Shown here: in pieces, positions 1 to 5,894 of the stretch
How the letters are laid out: every line of letters starts with the position of its first letter
How positions within the stretch are numbered: the first letter of the stretch is position 1
Assembly (NCBI GenBank): GCA_021295675.1
Contig: JAGWBY010000059.1
Location: 2,633-8,528 of the forward strand
Source of the DNA: Candidatus Latescibacterota bacterium
GTDB taxonomy: Bacteria > Latescibacterota > UBA2968 > UBA8231
Reading direction: 5' to 3'
Length of the DNA: 5,896 nt
Notes under the pieces: model-generated
What the model saw: the letters and a program-made list of their open reading frames with translations, nothing else
Database searches by the model: none
What the model was told of the DNA's origin: nothing
Translations under genes and position numbers: made by a program

Positions 1-2
1 CC

Positions 3-901
3 AATGGTGGACGTCTGCGCTTGCGTTTCCGATTGCGGGGACATGAGGACGGGCCTCGGGTGTTGTTCAACACGGGGAACGGCGTCGGTGGGATCGGTGG
101 GACGGGGGGCAACACTTTTGCCCTCGTTGCCGAAGAGGACGGTAGGATGCGCTTCAGTGTGCAGAGCCAGAACGGCCACAAGGTAGCGGTGTGCGCGCCG
201 AAAAGGGTGGACGCTGGAGTTTGGCACGAGGTCGAGATTGGGTGGGGTGGCTTCAACCGGCGGGTGGGCAGGCCGTGGATGGAGATTGCTGTCGATGGCG
301 AGGCGAAGCGCATCGACGATCCGGCCACCTTCGGCGAGGTGGGCCGCGACTCTCAGGGACTCGCCTCGCGGCAGGAACCGCGCACCTTTTACGTGTGGCC
401 GCACTCCACCCTCGCCTTCGGCGGTGCCGTGCAGACGCCCGGCGTTTCCGCGGCCTGCGATTTGGCTCTCATTGACCTTCGCTGTCCGGGCCGTCGGCGG
501 CTGACCGTGGATCCTGCTAGGAGTTGGGGACCGGAGACGGGCGATGGCGAGTTGGCCTATAAGCTGAACCCGGTGGACCTGCGCGGCTTGGACCGGGATC
601 GCGCCCGTCTTGGCGCTGGACGGCGCGTAGTGGATTTGATCGCGGTGTTCGGAAAGGGTCTTCAACTGCGGACGGAGGGCTGGCCGCTGGCAGCCTCGTC
701 AGTTTTCTACCGGGTGCTGCCGAGGCGTCAACGCGGCTGGTGGCGGGCACGGACGACGATGTTCTCGTCCTCGCCTTTTGCAGCCGCTCGGCGAAGGCTC
801 GAGTCACACGGGAGGGCGATCGGTTCCGGCTACGCGCTGGTGATCGGGAGTTTTCCTTCGACGTGTTTCGGAAGAGCGGTGCCATCCTGCGCTCTCGCTG
901 A
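3..901 (+). CDS. LamG/concanavalin-like beta-sandwich protein, 3' part, probable internal frameshift
   Basis: The reading frame is already open at position 3, so the true start lies upstream of the window. The first ~160 visible residues look like a LamG/concanavalin A-like beta-sandwich: alternating strands, a WHEVEIGW strand followed by MEIAVDGEAKRIDD, a pattern typical of LamG domains that describe ligand display and a modelled area element, then RTFYVWPHSTLAFGG. This frame keeps plausible protein sequence to about position 690 (VDLIAVFGKGLQLRTEGWPL). After that it becomes Arg/Ser-rich and runs to a stop at 974 inside the inverted repeat. From about 690 the frame starting at position 671 carries the sensible sequence (STRLVAGTDDDVLVLAF, then GDRFRLRAGDREFSFDVF) and stops at TGA 899-901. 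I infer one frameshift (loss of one base or gain of two) between about 660 and 700. LamG domains occur in secreted carbohydrate-binding or adhesion proteins; the N-terminus that would show a signal peptide is absent. Specific function is unknown. Confidence 0.6.
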
Positions 902-910
902 GATCCTTGC

Positions 911-1051
911 TGATGTTACGCACAGGCTCCTAGGTATGGGATGCTTCGACTCCGCTTCGCTCCACTCAGCATGACAAGGAAGGAACGCGCCCGCTGCTGT
1001 CATGCTGAGCGAAGCGAAGCATCTCATACCCAACACTCGTGCGTAACATCA
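911..1051. repeat. Long inverted-repeat element (MITE/REP-like) with possible target duplication
   Basis: The left arm (911-976) and right arm (998-1051) are inverted copies around a loop of about 21 nt. The outermost 13 bases match perfectly (TGATGTTACGCAC and its complement). After a divergent 8-9 nt come GGTATGgGATGCTTCG-type sequence, a short indel in the left arm, and a perfect inner 12 bases (CTCAGCATGACA). The right arm carries TCATGCTGAGCGAAGCGAAG, which resembles an interspersed repeat seen in many environmental bacterial genomes. The flanks repeat directly: GATCCTTGC (902-910) and GATCCTTAG (1052-1060), 7 of 9 identical, which looks like a decayed target-site duplication. No transposase is encoded inside, so any mobility would be in trans. 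It sits between two convergent genes, 9 nt after one stop codon and 19 nt before the other, so the transcript hairpin could serve as a two-way terminator. Confidence 0.85.
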
Positions 1052-1070
1052 GATCCTTAGCGACATTCCA

Positions 1071-1707
1071 CTAATGCCTCAAACGCAGCATTTTCGAGTC
1101 GCCAGACCGAAATTCGAAAGACAGTGTAACGAGCTCAACGCGTGTTGACACTCGCAACGCCTGAATGGTCTCCTCCAAATGCGCGGAAGGGTTACCATCC
1201 ATGTCAAACACGAAGCAATTCCCGCAGGAAGGAGAGGTGCATTTCTGCGTCGAATTCGGCAGAGTAGAGAAATAGTAGATGAGAGCAAAGTACGAGATCG
1301 AATGATGCCGACAGGAAAGGCAATTCCGGTAGGCAGGCAGATACGTAGCGACCACTCCGAGTCGCTACCTGAAAATCGGCAATGAAGGCTGTGAGGACGT
1401 CGCGCCGGCGTTGGACGACACCTTCCGGGCTGCCGTAGTAATCCCACTGCATTCCCGCGAGCATCTGTGCCGCTGTGAGATCGAAGTCGGCTAGAAAATC
1501 TCTGGCAGAAAACCTATATATGGGATCAGCGGCGACAACGTATCGTCCGTTTCTACTCCATTCCGCGGCGAACGACGACGGTCCACCCCCGCAGTCCAAT
1601 ATGCGCACAGATGGCGCGACGTCAGATAGCGCGAAGAACGCCTCGTATTCGGCGGCGCTACGGCCCCACGGGGGGACGGCTCCGCCAAAATCAAAATCGC
1701 TTGACAT
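1071..1707 (-). pseudogene. Class I SAM-dependent methyltransferase, frameshifted with internal loss
   Basis: From ATG at 1707 the frame encodes 167 residues and stops at 1204. Residues 36-46 (ILDCGGGPSSF) form the glycine-rich SAM-binding motif I. VVAADP (57-62) ends with the acidic residue that normally contacts the ribose. SFDLVLCSHLLFLYS (135-149) is the motif IV/V region. The tail FLRELLRV then meets a stop. The missing C-terminus is present one frame over, at 1071-1211: VFDMDGNPSAHLEE, then IQALR, VELVTLSFEF and KMLRL. From memory of the family, a strand and loop of several residues normally sits between the ELLRV helix and the DMDGNPS segment; here they abut. A deletion that shifts the frame is therefore more likely than a single-base error. 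The substrate is not predictable. A weak GGTAG precedes the start. The gene lies 45 nt downstream of the redoxin gene on the same strand, so the two may be cotranscribed. It probably makes no functional enzyme unless the disruption is an assembly error. Confidence 0.8.
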
Positions 1708-1752
1708 GAATTCTACCGGTCAGGAAGCACGTCGCGGTGGCGAGTCTCCGGT

Positions 1753-2859
1753 TCACCCGATTGCGGCATCCGTCATGCGCAGAATCACTATTTCTACTTC
1801 GCGTACCGCCGATTCGACTTTGATGCCGTACTCTTCTTCTAAAGCTCGCCGTGTCTGATCAAAGGTTTTAACCGGCAATACAAAGTCATATTTCCCTGCC
1901 AAGTGTGTTTCGTTGAAAAATATGCACTCTGTCCAACTTTCAAGGTAATCGGCAAGCTGATCTATCGTGATATTGGAGCCGGTAAACTGATTATTGGGTG
2001 TGCTCATGGACGAGCCGCCGCCCAAGTCAGACATATCCGTCAATTGAGGGTTAGAACAGGTTAGCGCCCATCCTTCCTGTTGTTCTACAACACGACAAAT
2101 CGCGATGCCAAATATATCGCACAGCACGTCTACCGCTCGTTCCCTTGCCGACTTTGCTTTCAGAGGATGGAGAGAACGCAACTCAACGTCCAACAGTTCT
2201 TCTGGTTCTTTCCCTTCAATCCGCATCCGGGAGAGGGGACGATCCAATAGCGAGCAAATCACATCGACCACTCGACGCCCGTAAAATTCTGCTTCGAATT
2301 GCTCGTCGCCAATACCCAAACTGGCCTCTCTGCGATCGGAAGCATTTCGCTCAATTTTTAAAAAAAACAAGGTGTCTGGAGTGACCGCCGGCACGGTTTC
2401 TGAAGAGGTGGTTGGTTCGGCTACTTTGGGTACGTTGTCCGTCTGGAGAAACTCTTCTAACAATTCCGTGGTAAAAAAATGTGGATGACCGTGCCAACGG
2501 AGTAGACCTTGTGAGTCTATGAGAAAGGTATGAGGGATACTTTGTATGCCATAGGCATCGAACATTGTACCCTCTCGATCTGCGGCAACTCCGCCCTTTA
2601 TCGGCCTTTTTTTTAGGAAGCGTTCTATGGTATGGGGCTCTTCACGGGTCAACGAGACAAAAAGGGTGTCCTTACTGCCATACGTAGCGACGAGTTCATT
2701 GAGATGAGGAATGGCGGCGATACACGGGCCACAATGAGTGCCCCAGAACTCAAGGATTACATTCTTGCCAGAAAATCCATTTTCCTCTTCTAGCGTACCG
2801 CTAATCCATTCACTGACCTCAATCGCGGGGGCCGGTTGGTCAATTGCGGGGTAATCCAT
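1753..2859 (-). CDS. TlpA-like redoxin fused to a C-terminal DUF3738/TIGR03435-type domain
   Basis: This 368-residue protein has two parts. Residues 1-140 are a TlpA/AhpC-TSA type thioredoxin fold: VILEFWGTHCGPC places the redox CxxC at 43-46, and IQSIPHTFLID supplies the cis-proline (P109). A linker rich in Pro and Thr (about 142-162) follows. Residues 165-365 resemble the DUF3738 domain (TIGR03435): the segment NITIDQLADYLES at 296-308 and the ending LAGKYDFVLPV at 320-330 fit that family's usual 'L-T-G-x-Y-D-F' signature. The thioredoxin half should reduce or exchange disulfides; the role of DUF3738 is unknown. No signal peptide or membrane anchor is visible at the N-terminus (MDYPAIDQPAPAIEVSEW), whereas most TlpA proteins are exported. 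The start is supported by AAGGA at 2866-2870, 6 nt before the ATG. GC is near 45-50% by eye, clearly lower than the operon upstream, suggesting acquisition. The methyltransferase follows after 45 nt. Confidence 0.85.
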   Translation of the reverse strand: MDYPAIDQPAPAIEVSEWISGTLEEENGFSGKNVILEFWGTHCGPCIAAIPHLNELVATYGSKDTLFVSLTREEPHTIERFLKKRPIKGGVAADREGTMFDAYGIQSIPHTFLIDSQGLLRWHGHPHFFTTELLEEFLQTDNVPKVAEPTTSSETVPAVTPDTLFFLKIERNASDRREASLGIGDEQFEAEFYGRRVVDVICSLLDRPLSRMRIEGKEPEELLDVELRSLHPLKAKSARERAVDVLCDIFGIAICRVVEQQEGWALTCSNPQLTDMSDLGGGSSMSTPNNQFTGSNITIDQLADYLESWTECIFFNETHLAGKYDFVLPVKTFDQTRRALEEEYGIKVESAVREVEIVILRMTDAAIG

Positions 2860-2865
2860 TCTGAA

Positions 2866-2870
2866 TCCTT
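2866..2870 (-). promoter_or_regulatory. Shine-Dalgarno site of the redoxin gene
   Basis: The minus strand reads AAGGA, 6 nt before the ATG at 2859. This is the best ribosome binding site in the window and fixes the start of the redoxin fusion at MDYPAID rather than at an internal methionine. Confidence 0.7.
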
Positions 2871-2887
2871 TTCTTTTTAGCTGCGTT

Positions 2888-2933
2888 CAGTTAACTGCTT
2901 ATATCCGAACAATTAGTTCGGATAGCGGCCGCT
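2888..2933. promoter_or_regulatory. Cluster of three palindromes upstream of the redoxin gene; candidate operator region
   Basis: Three perfect dyads lie within 46 bp: CAGTTAACTG (2888-2897); TATCCGAAC and GTTCGGATA around a 5-nt AATTA centre (2902-2924); and AGCGGCCGCT (2924-2933). The middle one is the strongest, with 9-bp arms. It lies 43-65 nt before the redoxin start codon, where a transcription factor could overlap the promoter. Neither strand has a T-run after the stems, so an intrinsic terminator is unlikely. No regulator gene is nearby and the site matches no operator I can name with confidence. The rest of the 207-nt spacer (2860-3066) shows no gene, no convincing sigma-70 promoter and no terminator for the upstream operon. 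Confidence 0.4.
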
Positions 2934-3066
2934 AGATGTTATTAGGAAATGAAGGTACGTCTCTTGGTAGCATAGTCGCAATAGCAACGAGCGGTCAGAT
3001 TCCTATATGCAGCGGACTACGCGGTGGATGGTTGGCGTAGGCACGCACGGAGAGTAGAGAAATCGG

Positions 3067-4050
3067 TCAAGGGCGCGGCGTGGCCCGAATCTCGACTTGG
3101 GTCCCGTCGCGCACTGGCGTCGTCACTCGCAGCACGCTGGGCCGCACGACCTCTGCCGCTAGTTCCCACCCGTCCACTACTACGCGGGGGTCGCGGCACC
3201 AAGCCGCTGGTACGGTGGCCTCCAGCGTCAAGCTGCGGTACGGCACCTGTTCGGGCAACTCCGGCAGGCCGATGCAAAAGCGCTGCGCTTCGTCATTGTC
3301 GTCCACGGCTTCGATCCGAGCATGACGCCGCATCAGATGGTAGCTGAGCGCCTCTTCGGGCAGTGCGCACCAGACCGCATCGCCCCCCTCGGACAGCACC
3401 GTCTCAAAGCGCTGCCGTAGCTGGGCCTCGGAGCAATCCTTGTTGGGATGCACGGCTGTTTCCAGCGGACAATGGCAATAGTCGATAAGCCAGCCTTGCA
3501 CGGCCTGGGCTTGGCGGATGTTGCGGTACGGGTCGTAGGCGCTGTAGAACGGCTCGTAGTAGTGGTCGTGCAGCGCTGTGCGGTTGATCCAGAACAGCTC
3601 GTCTTCGGGCAGGTTGAGCGCGTCCGTTAGGCTCATGGCACCTAAGTAGCCGTAGCGGCGGCAGGCTTTGAGGACGTGGTCGGCCATGTTCGTGTTGTTG
3701 CCGGGCGAGCAGTAGAGGATTATCGGCTCGCCGAGGGCTTCTTCCAGTACTTGCTTGGCGTGGCCGAGCTCCTGGTCCACCATTTCCGGCGTGATGATTT
3801 CGTGGGTCCACGAGTGGTTGCCCACGCCCCAGCCGCGAGCGAGCAGGTCGCGCCGATAGCCGTTGTAGCTGGAGTTGCCGGCTTTGCGGATCTCGCCCAT
3901 CTGGCCGACGAGCAGTTCCACGTGGCCGGGGATGGCGTACTCCTCGTGCATGGGGATGGCGAAGCGGTGCAGATCGGCTAGGGCCTCGTCGTAAGTGATG
4001 GAGTAAACCCAGCGCTTGCCGTACTTCCACGGACAAATGCTCAAGCTCAT
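3067..4050 (-). CDS. NodB-like polysaccharide deacetylase family protein
   Basis: A 327-residue protein with a divergent NodB homology domain (carbohydrate esterase family 4). Motif 1 is SITYDEA (17-23), giving Asp21 as candidate catalytic base and Glu22 where the family usually has a second, metal-binding Asp. Motif 2 is GNHSWTHE (77-84), with His79 and His83 in the canonical HxxxH spacing. Motif 3 appears as CSPGNN (114-119), lacking the usual arginine. A later HPN (201-203) is a candidate for the final catalytic histidine region. About 65 residues at the C-terminus (from about 263) look like a small beta-rich add-on. There is no signal peptide, so it probably acts in the cytoplasm on a small N-acyl or amide compound rather than on cell-wall polymer; this is inference. 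The ATG overlaps the TGA of the upstream hydrolase's original frame (ATGA at 4047-4050), and AAAGGT precedes it by about 9 nt. It is the last gene of the operon. Confidence 0.82.
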   Translation of the reverse strand: MSLSICPWKYGKRWVYSITYDEALADLHRFAIPMHEEYAIPGHVELLVGQMGEIRKAGNSSYNGYRRDLLARGWGVGNHSWTHEIITPEMVDQELGHAKQVLEEALGEPIILYCSPGNNTNMADHVLKACRRYGYLGAMSLTDALNLPEDELFWINRTALHDHYYEPFYSAYDPYRNIRQAQAVQGWLIDYCHCPLETAVHPNKDCSEAQLRQRFETVLSEGGDAVWCALPEEALSYHLMRRHARIEAVDDNDEAQRFCIGLPELPEQVPYRSLTLEATVPAAWCRDPRVVVDGWELAAEVVRPSVLRVTTPVRDGTQVEIRATPRP

Positions 4051-4139
4051 GGCTGCTTACCTTTCATCTGATCGATGGCCTGTTGGAATTGCGCGAAGGT
4101 GCAGCCGAAGCCCAAGGTCCACTCGAAGATGTGGAGGCT
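4047..4139 (-). other. Out-of-frame C-terminal remnant of the isochorismatase-like hydrolase
   Basis: In the frame ending at 4047 this stretch reads SLHIFEWTLGFGC, then TFAQFQQAIDQMKGKQP and a stop. It gives the C-terminal helix expected for this hydrolase, and its TGA overlaps the deacetylase ATG, which restores the same 4-nt coupling seen at the upstream junction. The current in-frame ending (LRVDLGLRLHLRAIPTG) has no such character. The break lies between about 4140 and 4150. From family memory, a short Arg/Thr-containing stretch normally follows ASFP, so several residues seem to be missing; a deletion of 3n+1 or 3n+2 bases would explain it. Confidence 0.75.
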
Positions 4140-4803
4140 GCGGGAACGACGCTGGCGTCTCCACCCCGACGGTTGCATCGCGGATCACCACGCAGCGATA
4201 GCCGCGAGCCAGCATGGGCCGCGCTCCCCCCTCGGCGCCGAGCAGGCACATGTCGGCTGCGAATCCCATATAAATGAGCGTATCCACGCCGCGACTGCGC
4301 AGGTAATCGTCCAGCACGTCAGAGTAGAAAAAGAGAGGCTCGTCTCCAACCGGGGAGACGATTTCGGCGCGCCGCATCTGCGCTAGCGGCGAGCGCTCCA
4401 TGTAGTCGATGCCGTGGGCTCGTTCGAGCATCTCCTGTTGGTGTGGGTGCACGGATCCCGACTCTCCTGAGCGCCGCGACTCGATGTGGGGATACTGGTG
4501 GTCCATCCAGTCCGTCTCGACGTGGCAAACCGGCATCCCAATTGCGCGGGCCGCGTCCATGGCCGGGCGGATGACCTCGGCCATGATGCGCCCGGCCTCC
4601 TGCGTTGACTGAAGCCAGCCCATGCCGACACAGTAGTTGATGTCCACGGGAGGACCGTCGGGGCAGCCGATGTTCCAGCAGTGCATGCCCACTAGGGCCG
4701 TTTTGTCCACCGGTAGCGACAGGGTGACCTGTTCGTATCCAGGACGGTCAATCGGCAAGGCCCGGTAGTAACGGGCGGCGAGTTGTAGCGCGTTCTCTGT
4801 CAT
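4057..4803 (-). CDS. Isochorismatase-like cysteine hydrolase, frameshifted near the C-terminus
   Basis: As read, 248 residues. The core is an isochorismatase-like alpha/beta hydrolase: strand TALV at 35-38, a central helix region, the VDTLIYMGFAADMC strand-turn ending in the nucleophile Cys186, and the late strand CVVIRDATVGVETPASFP (204-221). The usual catalytic Asp after strand 1 is replaced by His (GMHCWN, His41), and no lysine occurs anywhere between residues 35 and 221, so the standard Asp-Lys-Cys triad is incomplete. After ASFP (to about 221) the sequence turns Pro/Arg-rich and ends at 4057. The expected C-terminus continues in another frame to 4047 (see the tail feature). The start ATG (4803) overlaps the TGA of the aminotransferase gene (ATGA at 4800-4803), so translation is coupled. 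Family members hydrolyse amides, carbamoyl groups or vinyl ethers; the substrate here is unknown. The central part contains extra residues (SRRSGESGSVHPHQQ) compared with minimal family members. Confidence 0.8.
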   Translation of the reverse strand: MTENALQLAARYYRALPIDRPGYEQVTLSLPVDKTALVGMHCWNIGCPDGPPVDINYCVGMGWLQSTQEAGRIMAEVIRPAMDAARAIGMPVCHVETDWMDHQYPHIESRRSGESGSVHPHQQEMLERAHGIDYMERSPLAQMRRAEIVSPVGDEPLFFYSDVLDDYLRSRGVDTLIYMGFAADMCLLGAEGGARPMLARGYRCVVIRDATVGVETPASFPQPPHLRVDLGLRLHLRAIPTGHRSDER

Positions 4804-5894
4804 CGCCGGTACTCGTCGGCAACGTGGCGCACGATCGCGGCCACCTGCTCGCAGTGGTGAGGCTCGTACTTATCGCAGAACGTGCTCCAGCGGATGAAGC
4901 GTTCCAGCAGCTCGTGCGCGTTCGGGCAGCACGTTGCGTCGTAGCGGTAGGTGTGCGACGCCGGTGGTTGCGAGTACGGGAAGCGCTGTCGCTCGGCCGC
5001 TTCAGTGAGGTAGGGCAGGGCCGCTGGCAGCAGATAGTAGCGCGCTTGGCTCGCCCCTAGGATGCCAGCGGCTGCTACCTGCGCGCCGAACTCTTCTGCG
5101 TCACAGCGGAACTGCTCTAGGTCGATGGTGAACCCCGCCATCCAGCAGGAATAGACCTCAGTCTCCGGTGGGATCGGCAATGCCGAGACGCCGGGGATTT
5201 CATCGAGGAGGGCGCTCAGCAGACGGATCATGCGATCGCGCTTCTCCACCTGCGGCCGGATGATTTCTAACTGGGCCAAGCAGATCGCCGCGGTTGACTG
5301 GGTCATGCGGTGGGCGAAGCCGTTGACTGTGTGTACGCGCCCGAAGTGCTCGACCATCTCCCCGCCGCGACTCTGGCCGACAAAGCGCGCCCGCTCGGCC
5401 AATGCGTCGTCGTTGGTGAGGATGCAGCCGCCCACGTCGGAGCCCATGGTTTTCTCCGCGTCGAAGGAAAAGGCCCCCGCCGTCGATAGGGTGCCGGCGT
5501 AGCGGCCTTTGTAGCGACCAAAGACCGCTTGGCAGGCGTCCTCATAGACCACTAGGCCGTGGCGCGCGGCGACTTCGTTGATGGCGTCCATGTCGCAGAT
5601 CAGGCCGGTCAGATGCACGACGAGGATCGCCCGCGTGTGCTCGGAGATGCACGCCTCAATGGTCTCGGCATTGACGTTGATGGTGCCGGGTGCGGCGTCA
5701 GCGAATACGGGGATGTAGCCAGCGCTGATTAGGCCCTGCACGGTGCCGTAGTCGCTGACCGAGCTGACTACGATTTCGTCGCCGGGTTCGAAGTTGAAGG
5801 CTGCGGCTAATACGGCTAGGGCTGGCGTGCATCCTGGCGTGGCGATGCAGTGTGCGACGCCGTGGGCCTCGGCGAAGGCTGCTTCGAACCGGCC
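4800..5894 (-). CDS. DegT/DnrJ/EryC1/StrS family PLP-dependent aminotransferase, 5' end missing
   Basis: The frame is open to the right edge, giving 364 visible residues; about 50 N-terminal residues lie outside the window. This is a fold-type I PLP enzyme: CIATPGCTPAL (cofactor phosphate and substrate loop), the helix-strand run FEPGDEIVVSSVSDYGT, VVYEDACQAVFGRYKGR with the Asp that pairs with the pyridine nitrogen (visible residue 119), and FSFDAEKTMGSDVGGCILTND with the Schiff-base Lys at visible residue 148 (codon at 5451-5453). These blocks match the order and spacing of DegT/StrS sugar aminotransferases, although GSDVGG replaces the more usual GEGG. Such enzymes transfer an amino group, usually from glutamate, to a keto-sugar or keto-cyclitol; the exact substrate cannot be read from the sequence. 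An internal GTG at 5741 is not the true start because conserved sequence continues upstream. Its TGA overlaps the hydrolase ATG (4800-4803). It is the first visible operon gene, so the promoter is outside the window. Confidence 0.9.
   Translation of the reverse strand, partial: GRFEAAFAEAHGVAHCIATPGCTPALAVLAAAFNFEPGDEIVVSSVSDYGTVQGLISAGYIPVFADAAPGTINVNAETIEACISEHTRAILVVHLTGLICDMDAINEVAARHGLVVYEDACQAVFGRYKGRYAGTLSTAGAFSFDAEKTMGSDVGGCILTNDDALAERARFVGQSRGGEMVEHFGRVHTVNGFAHRMTQSTAAICLAQLEIIRPQVEKRDRMIRLLSALLDEIPGVSALPIPPETEVYSCWMAGFTIDLEQFRCDAEEFGAQVAAAGILGASQARYYLLPAALPYLTEAAERQRFPYSQPPASHTYRYDATCCPNAHELLERFIRWSTFCDKYEPHHCEQVAAIVRHVADEYRR

Noticed and set aside
517..885. Minus-strand open frame opposite the LamG-type gene
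   Set aside because: Low-complexity Arg/Ser/Pro composition and no family resemblance; antisense shadow.
902..974. Extension of the LamG-type frame to the stop at 974
   Set aside because: The last ~25 residues come from the inverted repeat arm, and the preceding ~70 residues lack the character of the sequence seen in the alternate frame that stops at 901.
1475..1858. Plus-strand open frame across the methyltransferase start and redoxin end
   Set aside because: It is antisense to two recognisable genes and its Ser/Arg-rich translation has no domain signature.
2902..2924. Gram-positive type LexA (SOS) box
   Set aside because: The CGAAC/GTTCG arms resemble it, but the centre is 5 nt rather than 4, and no DNA-repair gene is downstream.
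2902..2933. Intrinsic terminator of the deacetylase operon
   Set aside because: There is no T-tract after the stem on either strand, and the site is more than 130 nt past the stop codon.
1261..3063. 13-nt AGAGTAGAGAAAT shared at 1261-1273 and 3051-3063 as element borders
   Set aside because: One copy lies inside methyltransferase coding sequence, there is no further similarity around them, and they do not match the edges of the low-GC block; probably chance.
3404..4036. Long minus-strand frame overlapping the deacetylase
   Set aside because: It is an Arg/Pro-rich shadow frame of GC-rich coding sequence with no recognisable domain, and the deacetylase motifs are all in the other frame.
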